From Synechococcaceae bacterium WBB_10_009 (GTDB lineage Bacteria > Cyanobacteriota > Cyanobacteriia > PCC-6307 > Cyanobiaceae), in contig RHBP01000038.1 in NCBI GenBank assembly GCA_010030955.1, positions 1 to 12,963 on the forward strand: a DNA stretch of 12,963 nucleotides, written 5' to 3'. The position numbers were made by a program, and so were the translations under genes. Positions 1-5,739 of this stretch are shown one piece after another. The notes beneath the pieces were generated by a model, which was not told the origin of the DNA, made no database searches, and worked only from the letters and a program-made list of their open reading frames with translations. Each line of letters begins with the position of its first letter. Position 1 is the stretch's first letter.

Positions 1-216
1 GGCCAGCAGGCCGATCTGCGCGGGGGGGCGCTGCTCAGCGGTAGCGGGCTGCAGCGGGCGGTCGATGGTCGCTTTGGCACCGCCGCCCGCTGCGGGCGGT
101 GCGCCGCTGGACGAGCCTGGGGCCTGGGCCAAGGCCAGGGGAGCGAAGCCCCCCACCAGAGAGGCCAGCAAACACGGTGCAACCCGGAAGGCTCTCGTCC
201 GTAGCGGAGGCTTCAC
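1..216 (-). CDS. Exported protein of unknown function, N-terminal fragment
   Basis: The 72 visible codons run off the left edge of the window, so only the N-terminus is present. Translation from a GTG start at 214-216 gives a basic N-terminus (MKPPLRTRAFR), a hydrophobic stretch of about 20 residues and the signal-peptidase-like end PLALAQA near residues 28-34. A Ser/Gly/Ala/Pro-rich low-complexity segment follows. This is a classical Sec signal peptide leading into a flexible linker, so the product is probably secreted to the periplasm or outer membrane. An in-frame stop lies upstream and no other start was found between it and the GTG. The mature domain lies outside the window, so no function can be assigned. 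A 16-base inverted repeat lies 28 bases upstream of the start. psbI is on the same strand, 120 bases upstream. Confidence 0.7.
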   Translation of the reverse strand, partial: MKPPLRTRAFRVAPCLLASLVGGFAPLALAQAPGSSSGAPPAAGGGAKATIDRPLQPATAEQRPPAQIGLLA

Positions 217-243
217 CGGGTGGGCGACAGGGGCCGCGATCCT

Positions 244-259
244 GCCACGCGTGCGTGGC
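244..259. repeat. Short inverted repeat upstream of the exported-protein gene
   Basis: The sequence gccacgc-gt-gcgtggc is a perfect inverted repeat with 7-base arms and a 2-base centre. It lies about 28 bases upstream of the GTG start at 216, between psbI and that gene. It could be a dimeric regulator's operator or a small RNA hairpin in the leader. The sequence shows the symmetry only; the role is inference. Confidence 0.4.
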
Positions 260-303
260 GTTTCTGGATCGATCGGGACGGTTCAGCAGCTCACCACCTG
301 ATG

Positions 304-320
304 CTCAGGCCAGGCCTGAG
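304..320 (-). terminator. psbI: Possible stem-loop terminator or stabiliser after psbI
   Basis: The perfect inverted repeat ctcaggc-cag-gcctgag (7-base arms, 3-base loop) begins 16 bases past the psbI stop codon. No T-run follows on the minus strand, so it is not a classical intrinsic terminator. Many cyanobacterial transcripts end in, or are protected by, such hairpins. The position right after a small, highly expressed gene makes a 3'-end or mRNA-stability role plausible. Confidence 0.35.
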
Positions 321-336
321 GCACGGATCACTCCTC

Positions 337-456
337 TCACTCCTCCAGGTCCTTGCGGCTGGGGGTGCGGCTGGGGTCGCTGGCCAGGAAGCCGAACACG
401 AAGATCCCGATGAAGAAAAAGACGACGGAGTAAACCGAGATCTTGAGGGCGAGCAT
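337..456 (-). CDS. psbI: Photosystem II reaction centre protein PsbI
   Basis: This 39-residue ORF begins MLALKISVYSVV and ends SDPSRTPSRKDLEE. That matches PsbI, which is usually 36-42 residues: one N-terminal transmembrane helix (about residues 4-24, rich in V, F and I), then the characteristic FGFLxSDPxRxPxRKDLE tail on the cytosolic side. PsbI sits next to D1 and CP43 in the thylakoid photosystem II core and helps early assembly and dimer stability. The ATG at 454-456 fits the family exactly. No clear Shine-Dalgarno sequence is visible. Two copies of the octamer gtgacagg, spaced by exactly one helical turn, lie just upstream. The neighbouring GH38 gene diverges from it across about 100 bases. 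Confidence 0.96.
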   Translation of the reverse strand: MLALKISVYSVVFFFIGIFVFGFLASDPSRTPSRKDLEE

Positions 457-470
457 GGTCTGTCCGGCGG

Positions 471-488
471 GTGACAGGGAGTGACAGG
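471..488. repeat. Two direct octamers one helical turn apart upstream of psbI
   Basis: The octamer gtgacagg occurs at 471-478 and again at 481-488, a 10-base period. On the psbI strand this reads as two cctgtcac boxes 15-34 bases ahead of the psbI start. The pattern resembles tandem protein half-sites on one face of the helix, or a short leader duplication. No regulator can be named from the sequence. Confidence 0.4.
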
Positions 489-887
489 CGCCAGATGGGC
501 CCTGAACGACCCTGCGGCAGCGGCATCATCCTATGGGTCGTGATCGCCTTCACCGATGCCGGAGGCCCCTGAGGGCGGCGTTCGCTCCTGGATTGAAACG
601 TTTCAGACGCAAACCCGGCTGGATCTGCGGCCGCACTGGCGCCTGGATGGCCCCGGTGGCCGCGCTGATCCGGGCTGCGGTTTTGCCCTCGACGACCCCT
701 GGGGCGCCCGTGCCCGCCCCGATTGGCACCAGCGCGGCCTGGTGATCTGGCCGCGGGGTGGCCGCTGGCTGCACCTGCAGCTCCAGCTCGAGTGCCCATC
801 CGCCTGGGTCGCGCAGCACCGGGGGGATCGCCGGGTGCGGTTGGTGCTGCGCTGGTGGGCCGATGCGGTGGAGCTGTGGGTGGATGG

Positions 888-907
888 CGCCCTGGTGCAC
901 CAGGGCG
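888..907. repeat. Perfect 20-base palindrome in the GH38 reading frame
   Basis: The sequence cgccctggtg-caccagggcg is perfectly self-complementary with no loop. It encodes the codons around ALVHQG in the N-terminal region of the GH38 gene, where the reading frame is intact. In GC-rich DNA a palindrome of this length is uncommon but could arise by chance. It is noted because the same gene contains two much longer inverted repeats. Confidence 0.5.
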
Positions 908-1830
908 ACCTGTTCGACACCGCCTGCCGCTGGGCCTTGCCCGAGGCCTGGTGGCGCGGCCGCCCTCTGCTGGTGCAGCTGCGTCTGCGCTCCCCCTTGC
1001 ATGACGACGGCGCTTTGATCACCAGCCAGCTGGAGCAGGAGCCCCTAGATCCTGCGGATCCTTCGGGCGTGCTGATCGGCGCGCAGTTGGCCCTGGCGGA
1101 GGGCCGCCTGGAGGCGGCTGGGCGGGAGGCCCTGGCGGCTCAGCTGCGGGGTCTCAACCCCAGTGATCCCGCCAGCGGCGAGGCGCTGCGGCCTTGGTTG
1201 CGGGCCCAGGCTGAGCACAGGCCAGCCGGCGGCTTCCATGTGCTCGGCCATGCGCACCTGGATCTGGCCTGGCTGTGGCCGGTGGCGGACACCTGGCAGG
1301 CGGCGGTGCGCACCTTTGAATCGGCACTGGCGCTGATGGAGCGCCATCCGCAGCTGCACTTCGCCCACTCCAGCCCCGCCCTCTACGCCTGGATTGAGCA
1401 GCACCGGCCGGAGCTGTTTGCCCGCCTGCGCCGGGCCATGCAGCAGGGCCGCTTCGAACCCATCAATGGCCCCTGGGTGGAGAGCGATTGCGTGCTGTTG
1501 AGCACCGCTTCGCTGCTGCGGCAGTTTGAGCTGGGCCAGGCCTACAGCCGCAGCCGGTTTCCCGAGTGGCGGCACCACCTCTGTTGGTTGCCCGACAGCT
1601 TCGGTTTTGCTGCGGGCCTGCCGGCGGTGGCGGCGGCCACGGGGGTGAGTTGGTTTTGCACCCACAAGCTGGCTTGGAATGCCACCAACCCGTTTCCGCA
1701 TCGCCTGTTTCGCTGGCGGGACCGCAGCGGCGCCGAGCTGCTGGCCCTCGCCACAGCTCCGATCGGCACCGATGGGGATCCCCTCGCCATGGAGACCTAC
1801 CGGCGGCAGTGGCAGGCCGCCAGCGGCGTG

Positions 1831-1886
1831 GATCAGGCCCTGTGGCTGCCGGGGGTGGGCGACCACGGCGGCCACAGGGCCTGATC
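1831..1886. repeat. Inverted repeat (21-14-21) at the first GH38 frame break
   Basis: The left arm, 1831-1851, starts gatcaggccctgtggc. The right arm, 1866-1886, ends gccacagggcctgatc and is the reverse complement of the left arm with one mismatch (a T.G wobble at 1847/1870). The loop is 1852-1865 (14 bases). The right arm begins inside the codons for DHGG and introduces the TGA at 1882-1884. Class II GH38 proteins normally read GxGDxGGGPT here. The residues GP are missing, and in their place are 14 bases that copy the left arm in reverse complement. The net effect is a frame change of -1 (or +2). Confidence 0.9.
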
Positions 1887-2349
1887 ACCGCCGAGATGCT
1901 GCAGCAGCTGGAGCTGTGGCAGGAGCAGCCCCTGGCCTGCCCGCAGCGCCACGGCAGCCTGCGCGCCTATCTCGATGGCCTCGAACCCCTGGCGCCAGCG
2001 CTGCCGGTGTGGCGCGATGAGCTCTATCTGGAGTTGCACCGCGGCTGTGCCACCAGCCGCCCCGACCAGAAACGCCACAACCGCAGCCTGGAGCGCTTGC
2101 TGCGGGAGGCCGAGTTGGCCCAGGCCCTGGCTTGGCTCGGGGCGTTTGAGGCCCTTGACCAGCCACCGCAGCGGCCCGATTGGCGGCCGCTGCTGTTTCA
2201 GCAGTTTCACGACATCCTTCCCGGCACGGCGATCCCGGAGGTGTTTGACCAGGCCGAGCCGCAGTGGCGCGCCGCGCGCCGCCAGGCCCGCGGGCAACGG
2301 GACCGGGCCCTGCACACCTGGCTGAGCGCCCAGTTGCCCCCCGCCAGCC

Positions 2350-2391
2350 CAGCCGCCGCATCGGCCAGCTCAGCCGCCGCATCGGCCACCC
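2350..2391 (+). repeat. Two tandem 21-base units encoding an Ala/Ser linker
   Basis: Two adjacent 21-base units, each starting cagccgccgcatcggcca, lie at 2350-2370 and 2371-2391 and differ only in the last three bases. They keep the reading frame and encode the low-complexity stretch SPAAASASSAAASATPAA. This stretch lies between the GH38 catalytic part and the C-terminal beta domains, and probably acts as a linker lengthened by slippage. Confidence 0.6.
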
Positions 2392-3062
2392 CAGCTGCGC
2401 CCCAGCCCTGGTGGGCGGTGCAGCTGCAGCCGCAACCGGCCGGCGCGTTCACGCTGCGCTTGCCGCCTGGTCACTGGCAGCTGCCCAGCGGCCACGGGCG
2501 TCCGGCCGCCGCCTTGCCCCAGCAGCCGGCCCCCGGCGGTGGGGTGTGGGTGCAGATCCCCCTGCCGGCGGGGGTGGTGGCCCAGGGCCTGGAGCGGTGG
2601 GCCGCCGGGTCGTCGATGCCTCAGCCCGCGCCTGCGGCCCCGATCACCCAGCCGGTGCAGCTCGCGGCGGGCCCCGCGGAGGAGGGGCCCAACCGTTGGT
2701 TGCTGCAGAACGGCCTGGTGCGGGTGGAGGTGGGCCCCGAGGGGGTGCTGCAGCTGTGGGGGCCTGACGGGCAGCCCCAGCTGGCGGAGCCCCTGCAGTG
2801 GTGCCGCTGGCGCGACCACGGTGAGTTTTGGGATGCCTGGGATCTCGCTGCCGACTACCGCGCCCATCCCCTGCCCCTGCACTGGCACAGCGGGCCGGAG
2901 CTGGCGGAGCAGGGGCCCCTGTGCACCCGCTTGGTGTGGCGCGGCCGCAGCGGCCGCAGCGGCCTGCGGCTCGATCTGCAGCTGCGGGCCGGATCCCCGT
3001 GGCTGGAGCTGCAGCTGTCGGTCGACTGGCGCCAACGCCACGAGCTGCTGCGGCTGGAGATT

Positions 3063-3118
3063 CCCCTGGCCCAGCCGGCGGTGCGGGTGGCGGCCGACAC
3101 CGCCGGCTGGGCCAGGGG
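3063..3118. repeat. Perfect inverted repeat (21-14-21) at the second GH38 frame break
   Basis: The left arm, 3063-3083, starts cccctggcccagccgg. The right arm, 3098-3118, ends ccggctgggccagggg and is its exact reverse complement over 21 bases. The loop is 3084-3097 (14 bases). Translation in the second frame is sensible through LAQPAVRVAADTAG (codon ending 3107) and sensible in the third frame from GCG at 3119 (AEPLTAREQARWEVP). The 11 bases between, 3108-3118, are the part of the right arm not needed for the DTAG codons. They take the place of the GxIxRP-type segment that usually precedes the ARxEV motif in this family. Confidence 0.9.
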
Positions 3119-3681
3119 GCGGAGCCGCTCACGGCCCGGGAGCAGGCGCGCTGGGAGGTGCCAGTCGTCAGCTGGATGGCAAGCCAGGCAAGAGCTGGAG
3201 CCGGGGGCTTGGCGGTGCTGCTGGATGGCCCCCAGGGGGTGTCAGCCCGGGAGGATCGCCTGGGGGTGTCGCTGCTGCGGGCCCCCACCTGGCCCGACCC
3301 CGGCGCCGACAACGGCCCGCAGCGGCTGCGGCTGGCGCTAATGCCCTGCGGCCATGGCTGGCGGCAGCAGGGGGTGCCCCAGGCCGCCCGCCGCTTCCGG
3401 GAGCCGCTGTGGCTGCGCCCCAGTGCTGGCTCCCCCCAGCCCATGGCCCTGCAGGCGATCGATTGGGGCAGCGATGCGGTGCAGCTGATTGCGCTGCGGC
3501 CGCTGGAGCAACCGGGGGAGGCCTGGGTCACGCTGCAGAACCTCAGCCCCCAGCGCCAGCGGCTGTGCTGGCCAGAGGGGTGGGCCGTGGAGCCTCCCTT
3601 GGATCAGCTCAGGCCCTGGCAGCTGGCGAGCGTTCGGGTGTCGGTCGCGCTGGCCGCAGAACCTGTTGTTGGCCCTGACGA

Positions 3682-3822
3682 TCAGTCCTCGTGATCGTCG
3701 AAGGGATCCGTGAGCCCCTTGGAGGGCGGGCCGAAGGCCAAGTAGATGCCAAAGCCGGTGAGCCCCAGCAGCACCGCCAGAACCGCCAGGGCCACGGACA
3801 GGGCGGGGGAGGAGGTTTCCAT
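3682..3822 (-). CDS. psbN: Photosystem II assembly protein PsbN
   Basis: The 46-residue product METSSPALSVALAVLAV... ends GPPSKGLTDPFDDHED. It has one transmembrane helix (about residues 6-31) followed by the FGPPSKxLxDPFDDHED tail that defines PsbN. PsbN is a thylakoid protein needed for assembly and repair of photosystem II reaction centres rather than a stable subunit. The length is typical and the ATG at 3820-3822 is unambiguous. As in most cyanobacteria and plastids, it lies opposite psbH on the other strand, here diverging across 87 bases. Its 3' end overlaps the GH38 stop region by 13 bases. Confidence 0.97.
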   Translation of the reverse strand: METSSPALSVALAVLAVLLGLTGFGIYLAFGPPSKGLTDPFDDHED

Positions 3823-3909
3823 CACAACTCTCGACGGGGCCCGCCGTGGAGGCGGTGAGGGCCCTTACAGTATCCAGATCGCACCCCTGCCAGAGAGCAC
3901 GACACCGCC

Positions 3910-4110
3910 ATGGCTCAACGCACCCGCCTGGGAGATCTGCTTCGTCCGCTCAACTCCGAGTACGGCAAGGTGGTGCCTGGCTGGGGAACCACGCCGGTGA
4001 TGGGCGTGTTCATGGCCCTGTTCTTGGTGTTCCTGCTGGTGATCCTGCAGCTGTACAACAAGTCGCTGCTGCTCGACGGCATCACCGTGAACTGGAACGG
4101 CGTCAGCTGA
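3910..4110 (+). CDS. psbH: Photosystem II reaction centre protein PsbH
   Basis: The 66-residue product begins MAQRTRLGDLLRPLNSEYGK and reads on through VPGWGTTPVMGVFMALFLVFLLVILQ to the lumenal end NKSLLLDGITVNWNGVS. The LRPLNSEYGKVxPGWGTTP block and the single transmembrane helix (about residues 28-47) are diagnostic of PsbH. The protein is a photosystem II core subunit near CP47 that supports QB-site function and recovery from photodamage. The ATG at 3910 gives the family-typical length. It heads a tight plus-strand run: tatA follows after 3 bases, then pth and a DUF3146-like gene, so co-transcription is likely. psbN diverges upstream. Confidence 0.97.
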   Translation: MAQRTRLGDLLRPLNSEYGKVVPGWGTTPVMGVFMALFLVFLLVILQLYNKSLLLDGITVNWNGVS

Positions 4111-4113
4111 TCC

Positions 4114-4371
4114 ATGAACGTCTTTGGGATCGGGCTGCCGGAGCTTGCGGTCATCGCCGCCATCGGCCTGCTGGTGTTCGGTCCCAAACGGTTGCCTGAG
4201 CTGGGCAAAACCCTGGGGCGCACCCTGAAGGGCTTTCAATCGGCCTCCAGTGAATTCGAGCAGGAATTCCGCAAGGCGATCGACACGGTTGAGGTGAAGG
4301 CGGATTCCACCGTGGCGACCACCACTGCGGCCAACGCCGCTCCGACAACGCCCGAGCAGGCCCCCGACTGA
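4114..4371 (+). CDS. tatA: Sec-independent translocase subunit TatA (TatA/Hcf106 family)
   Basis: The 85-residue protein begins MNVFGIGLPELAVIAAIGLLVFGPKRLPELGKTLG. This shows the short N-terminal transmembrane helix with the conserved acidic residue (E10), the FGPKRLPELG hinge (residues 22-31), an amphipathic helix (about 32-55) and a variable Thr/Ala/Pro-rich tail. TatA forms the pore of the twin-arginine pathway, which moves folded proteins across the thylakoid and plasma membranes. Length and layout are normal for a cyanobacterial TatA; a TatB-type role cannot be excluded from sequence alone. It starts 3 bases after the psbH stop and ends 8 bases before pth, so it is probably translated from a shared message. 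Confidence 0.94.
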   Translation: MNVFGIGLPELAVIAAIGLLVFGPKRLPELGKTLGRTLKGFQSASSEFEQEFRKAIDTVEVKADSTVATTTAANAAPTTPEQAPD

Positions 4372-4379
4372 GCACAGCC

Positions 4380-5045
4380 ATGGCCTCCCCCGCTGGAGCG
4401 AATCCGCTGCAGCTGCTGGTGGGTCTCGGCAATCCCGGCGCGCAATACGCCGGCACCCGCCACAACGTGGGCTTCATGGCGCTGGAGCGCCTGGCGGCCC
4501 AACACGGCAGCAGCTTCCGGCAGCAGAGCAAGTTGCACGGCCTGCTGGCGGAGGTGGGCAGCGGCCCCAGCCGGCTGCGGCTGCTGATGCCCCAAACCTT
4601 CATGAATGACAGCGGCCGCTCGATCCGTGCGGCCCTGGATTGGTTTGGCCTGGAGCCGCAGCAGGTGTTGGTGCTGGTGGACGACATGGACCTGCCCCTG
4701 GGCCGGCTGCGGTTGCGGCGCAGCGGTGGGGCCGGCGGCCACAACGGCCTGCGCAGCACCATCGCCCACTTGGGCGGTGAGGGGTTCCCGCGGCTGCGCA
4801 TCGGCATCGGTGCCCCCGCCCTCAACCCGGTGGAGCGCAAACAGCGCACCGTGGGCCATGTGTTGGGGCGCTTCAGCCCCGCCGAGCAACCCCTGCTCGA
4901 GGAGGTGCTCGAGGAGGTGCTGGCCGGCGTGGCGTTGATTCAGCGCCTCGGGCTGGAGCGGGCCGGTAACCAGTTGAACGGCTTTGTGGCCCCCAGTGCC
5001 GCCAAGCTGGCGGGGCCCTCCGCCCCGGAGCCCCCCGCCGCGTGA
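4380..5045 (+). CDS. pth: Peptidyl-tRNA hydrolase
   Basis: The enzyme cleaves the ester bond of peptidyl-tRNAs that drop off ribosomes, recycling the tRNA in the cytoplasm. The 221-residue product carries all hallmark motifs: VGLGNPGxxYxGTRHNVGF (N18 and catalytic H28, matching E. coli N10 and H20), PQTFMNDSGR (N76), LVDDMDLPLG (D101, matching D93) and GGAGGHNGLRS (N122). E. coli Pth has about 194 residues. The excess here is a short N-terminal extension and a Pro/Ala-rich C-terminal tail (about residues 205-221). The ATG at 4380 lies 8 bases after tatA. The stop overlaps the next gene's GTG start, which implies translational coupling. Confidence 0.96.
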   Translation: MASPAGANPLQLLVGLGNPGAQYAGTRHNVGFMALERLAAQHGSSFRQQSKLHGLLAEVGSGPSRLRLLMPQTFMNDSGRSIRAALDWFGLEPQQVLVLVDDMDLPLGRLRLRRSGGAGGHNGLRSTIAHLGGEGFPRLRIGIGAPALNPVERKQRTVGHVLGRFSPAEQPLLEEVLEEVLAGVALIQRLGLERAGNQLNGFVAPSAAKLAGPSAPEPPAA

Positions 5046-5299
5046 GCCGTTTGCCCGCCACCACGGCGCAGCTGCGGGTGCTGCACCAGAGCTTCAGCCA
5101 GCGGCTGCTGGAGGGGGAGGTGAGTGCCGGAGGCTTCCAGTGGACCTTTTGCTGGTTTTTTGACCGCGGCGAATTGGTGGTGGAGCCCTCCCTGGGGCGG
5201 GCCCTGATTCAGGACGCCCTGCTGCGCTTTCTGCTCAAGGCCGATTACCAGCTCGAGCCCGGTGGCGATTACGCCTTCACGGTGCGGGCCAAGTTTTAA
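5042..5299 (+). CDS. Small cyanobacterial protein, DUF3146-like
   Basis: The 85-residue protein starts at GTG 5042, overlapping the pth stop codon by four bases. It contains FQWTFCWFFDRGELVVEPSLGRALIQDALLRFLLKADYQLEPGGDYAFTVRAKF with short breaks in similarity. This WxFxWxFxRGELxVEPSLGRAL pattern and the LEPGGDYxFTVRA ending match my memory of the cyanobacterial family DUF3146, whose function is unknown. There is no signal peptide or membrane segment, so it is probably a small cytosolic protein. The coupling to pth suggests the same operon as psbH-tatA-pth. Its stop overlaps the convergent downstream gene by 4 bases. The family name is from memory and not verified. Confidence 0.8.
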   Translation: MSRLPATTAQLRVLHQSFSQRLLEGEVSAGGFQWTFCWFFDRGELVVEPSLGRALIQDALLRFLLKADYQLEPGGDYAFTVRAKF

Positions 5300-5739
5300 G
5301 GGGCCGCGGCGGCCGCCGAGAGCCATTGGCAGTGATCGCGCTGCAGGGGCCGCTGCAGATGGCGCTCCAGCAGCAGCTGGGCCACCACGTCGTCAATGTC
5401 TCGCGGGGGGAGCCGTAGCCCCTCGGGCAGCAGGCGCCGCCAGCCCTGGGGTGGCTCCAGCTGCCAATAGCGCCGCCGCGCCGCCAGGGTGGTGCCCGCT
5501 TCCGGCACCAGGGTCAAGGTGAGGGGCAACGGCGCCAGCCGCTGGCGCCAGGGGGCGCTGCCGGTGCCATCGCCCAGCAGCACCGTGTGGCAACGCTGCT
5601 CGGCGCTCCAGGCCTGGATCCACTCCAGGCAGGCCAGGGCCGGCAGCACGCCGGCGGCCAGCAGCTCCTGGCCGGCCCCATCGCAGAGCGCCAGACCGCA
5701 TTTGCTGCGGCCGGGGTCGATGGCCACCAGGCCGCTCAC
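5296..5739 (-). CDS. RNase H-fold nuclease-like protein (YqgF/RuvX/RuvC-type)
   Basis: The 147-residue product begins MSGLVAIDPGRSKCGLALCD. The motif (V/A)IDPGxxxxGLAL, with D8 in the first beta strand, is the entry motif of the YqgF/RuvC branch of the RNase H fold. Further candidate metal ligands are E80 (VPEAGTT) and D116/D117 (DIDDVVAQLLLE), giving a plausible D-E-D active site. The family includes pre-16S rRNA processing nuclease (RuvX) and Holliday-junction resolvases. This protein is a distinct cyanobacterial lineage, so the substrate is uncertain. The GTG start at 5737-5739 overlaps the DUF3084 stop by 4 bases, so the two genes are probably co-translated. It ends convergently against the DUF3146-like gene. 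Confidence 0.75.
   Translation of the reverse strand: MSGLVAIDPGRSKCGLALCDGAGQELLAAGVLPALACLEWIQAWSAEQRCHTVLLGDGTGSAPWRQRLAPLPLTLTLVPEAGTTLAARRRYWQLEPPQGWRRLLPEGLRLPPRDIDDVVAQLLLERHLQRPLQRDHCQWLSAAAAAP

Larger units (their letters stand above)
556..3694 (+). pseudogene. GH38 alpha-mannosidase-like gene broken by two frameshifts
   Basis: Family 38 glycosidases are retaining, zinc-dependent alpha-mannosidases. The ORF opens at ATG 556 with GHAHLDLAWLWP (residues 231-242; zinc ligands H234 and D236 by homology), WLPDSFGF (nucleophile D347), CTHKLAWNATNPFPHRLFRW and GVGDHGG. It then hits a stop at 1882-1884. The protein resumes in the next frame at TAEML (1887) and carries DELYLELHRG and FQQFHDILPGT (third zinc-site residue, His codon 2208-2210). 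It continues through the beta domain to about 3118. It then resumes in the remaining frame at EPLTAREQARWEVPVVSW and ends at 3694. Joined, this is an almost full-length GH38 of about 1,040 codons. Both breaks coincide with long inverted repeats, described separately. As written the gene cannot make the full enzyme. The 3' end overlaps the psbN 3' end by 13 bases. Alternative: the breaks are assembly artefacts and the gene is intact. Confidence 0.85.

Noticed and set aside
1045..1875. Long open frame on the minus strand opposite the GH38 gene (and similar ones at 2370-3041 and 2644-3531)
   Set aside because: The translations are Pro/Arg/Gly/Gln-rich with no recognisable domain. They are antisense shadows, expected in GC-rich DNA where stop codons are rare.
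1876..1884. Programmed ribosomal frameshifting as the explanation for the GH38 frame change
   Set aside because: No slippery heptamer or shift-prone codon run is seen at either break, and conserved residues are replaced at both sites, so recoding alone would not restore the family sequence.
3837..3864. Imperfect hairpin with two gggccc blocks in the psbN-psbH gap
   Set aside because: The pairing requires a large asymmetric bulge and gggccc is self-complementary, so the symmetry is weak evidence for function.
3866..3871. Possible -10 box (tacagt) for psbH
   Set aside because: There is no convincing -35 element at the right distance, and many such hexamers occur. It is not reliable enough to annotate.
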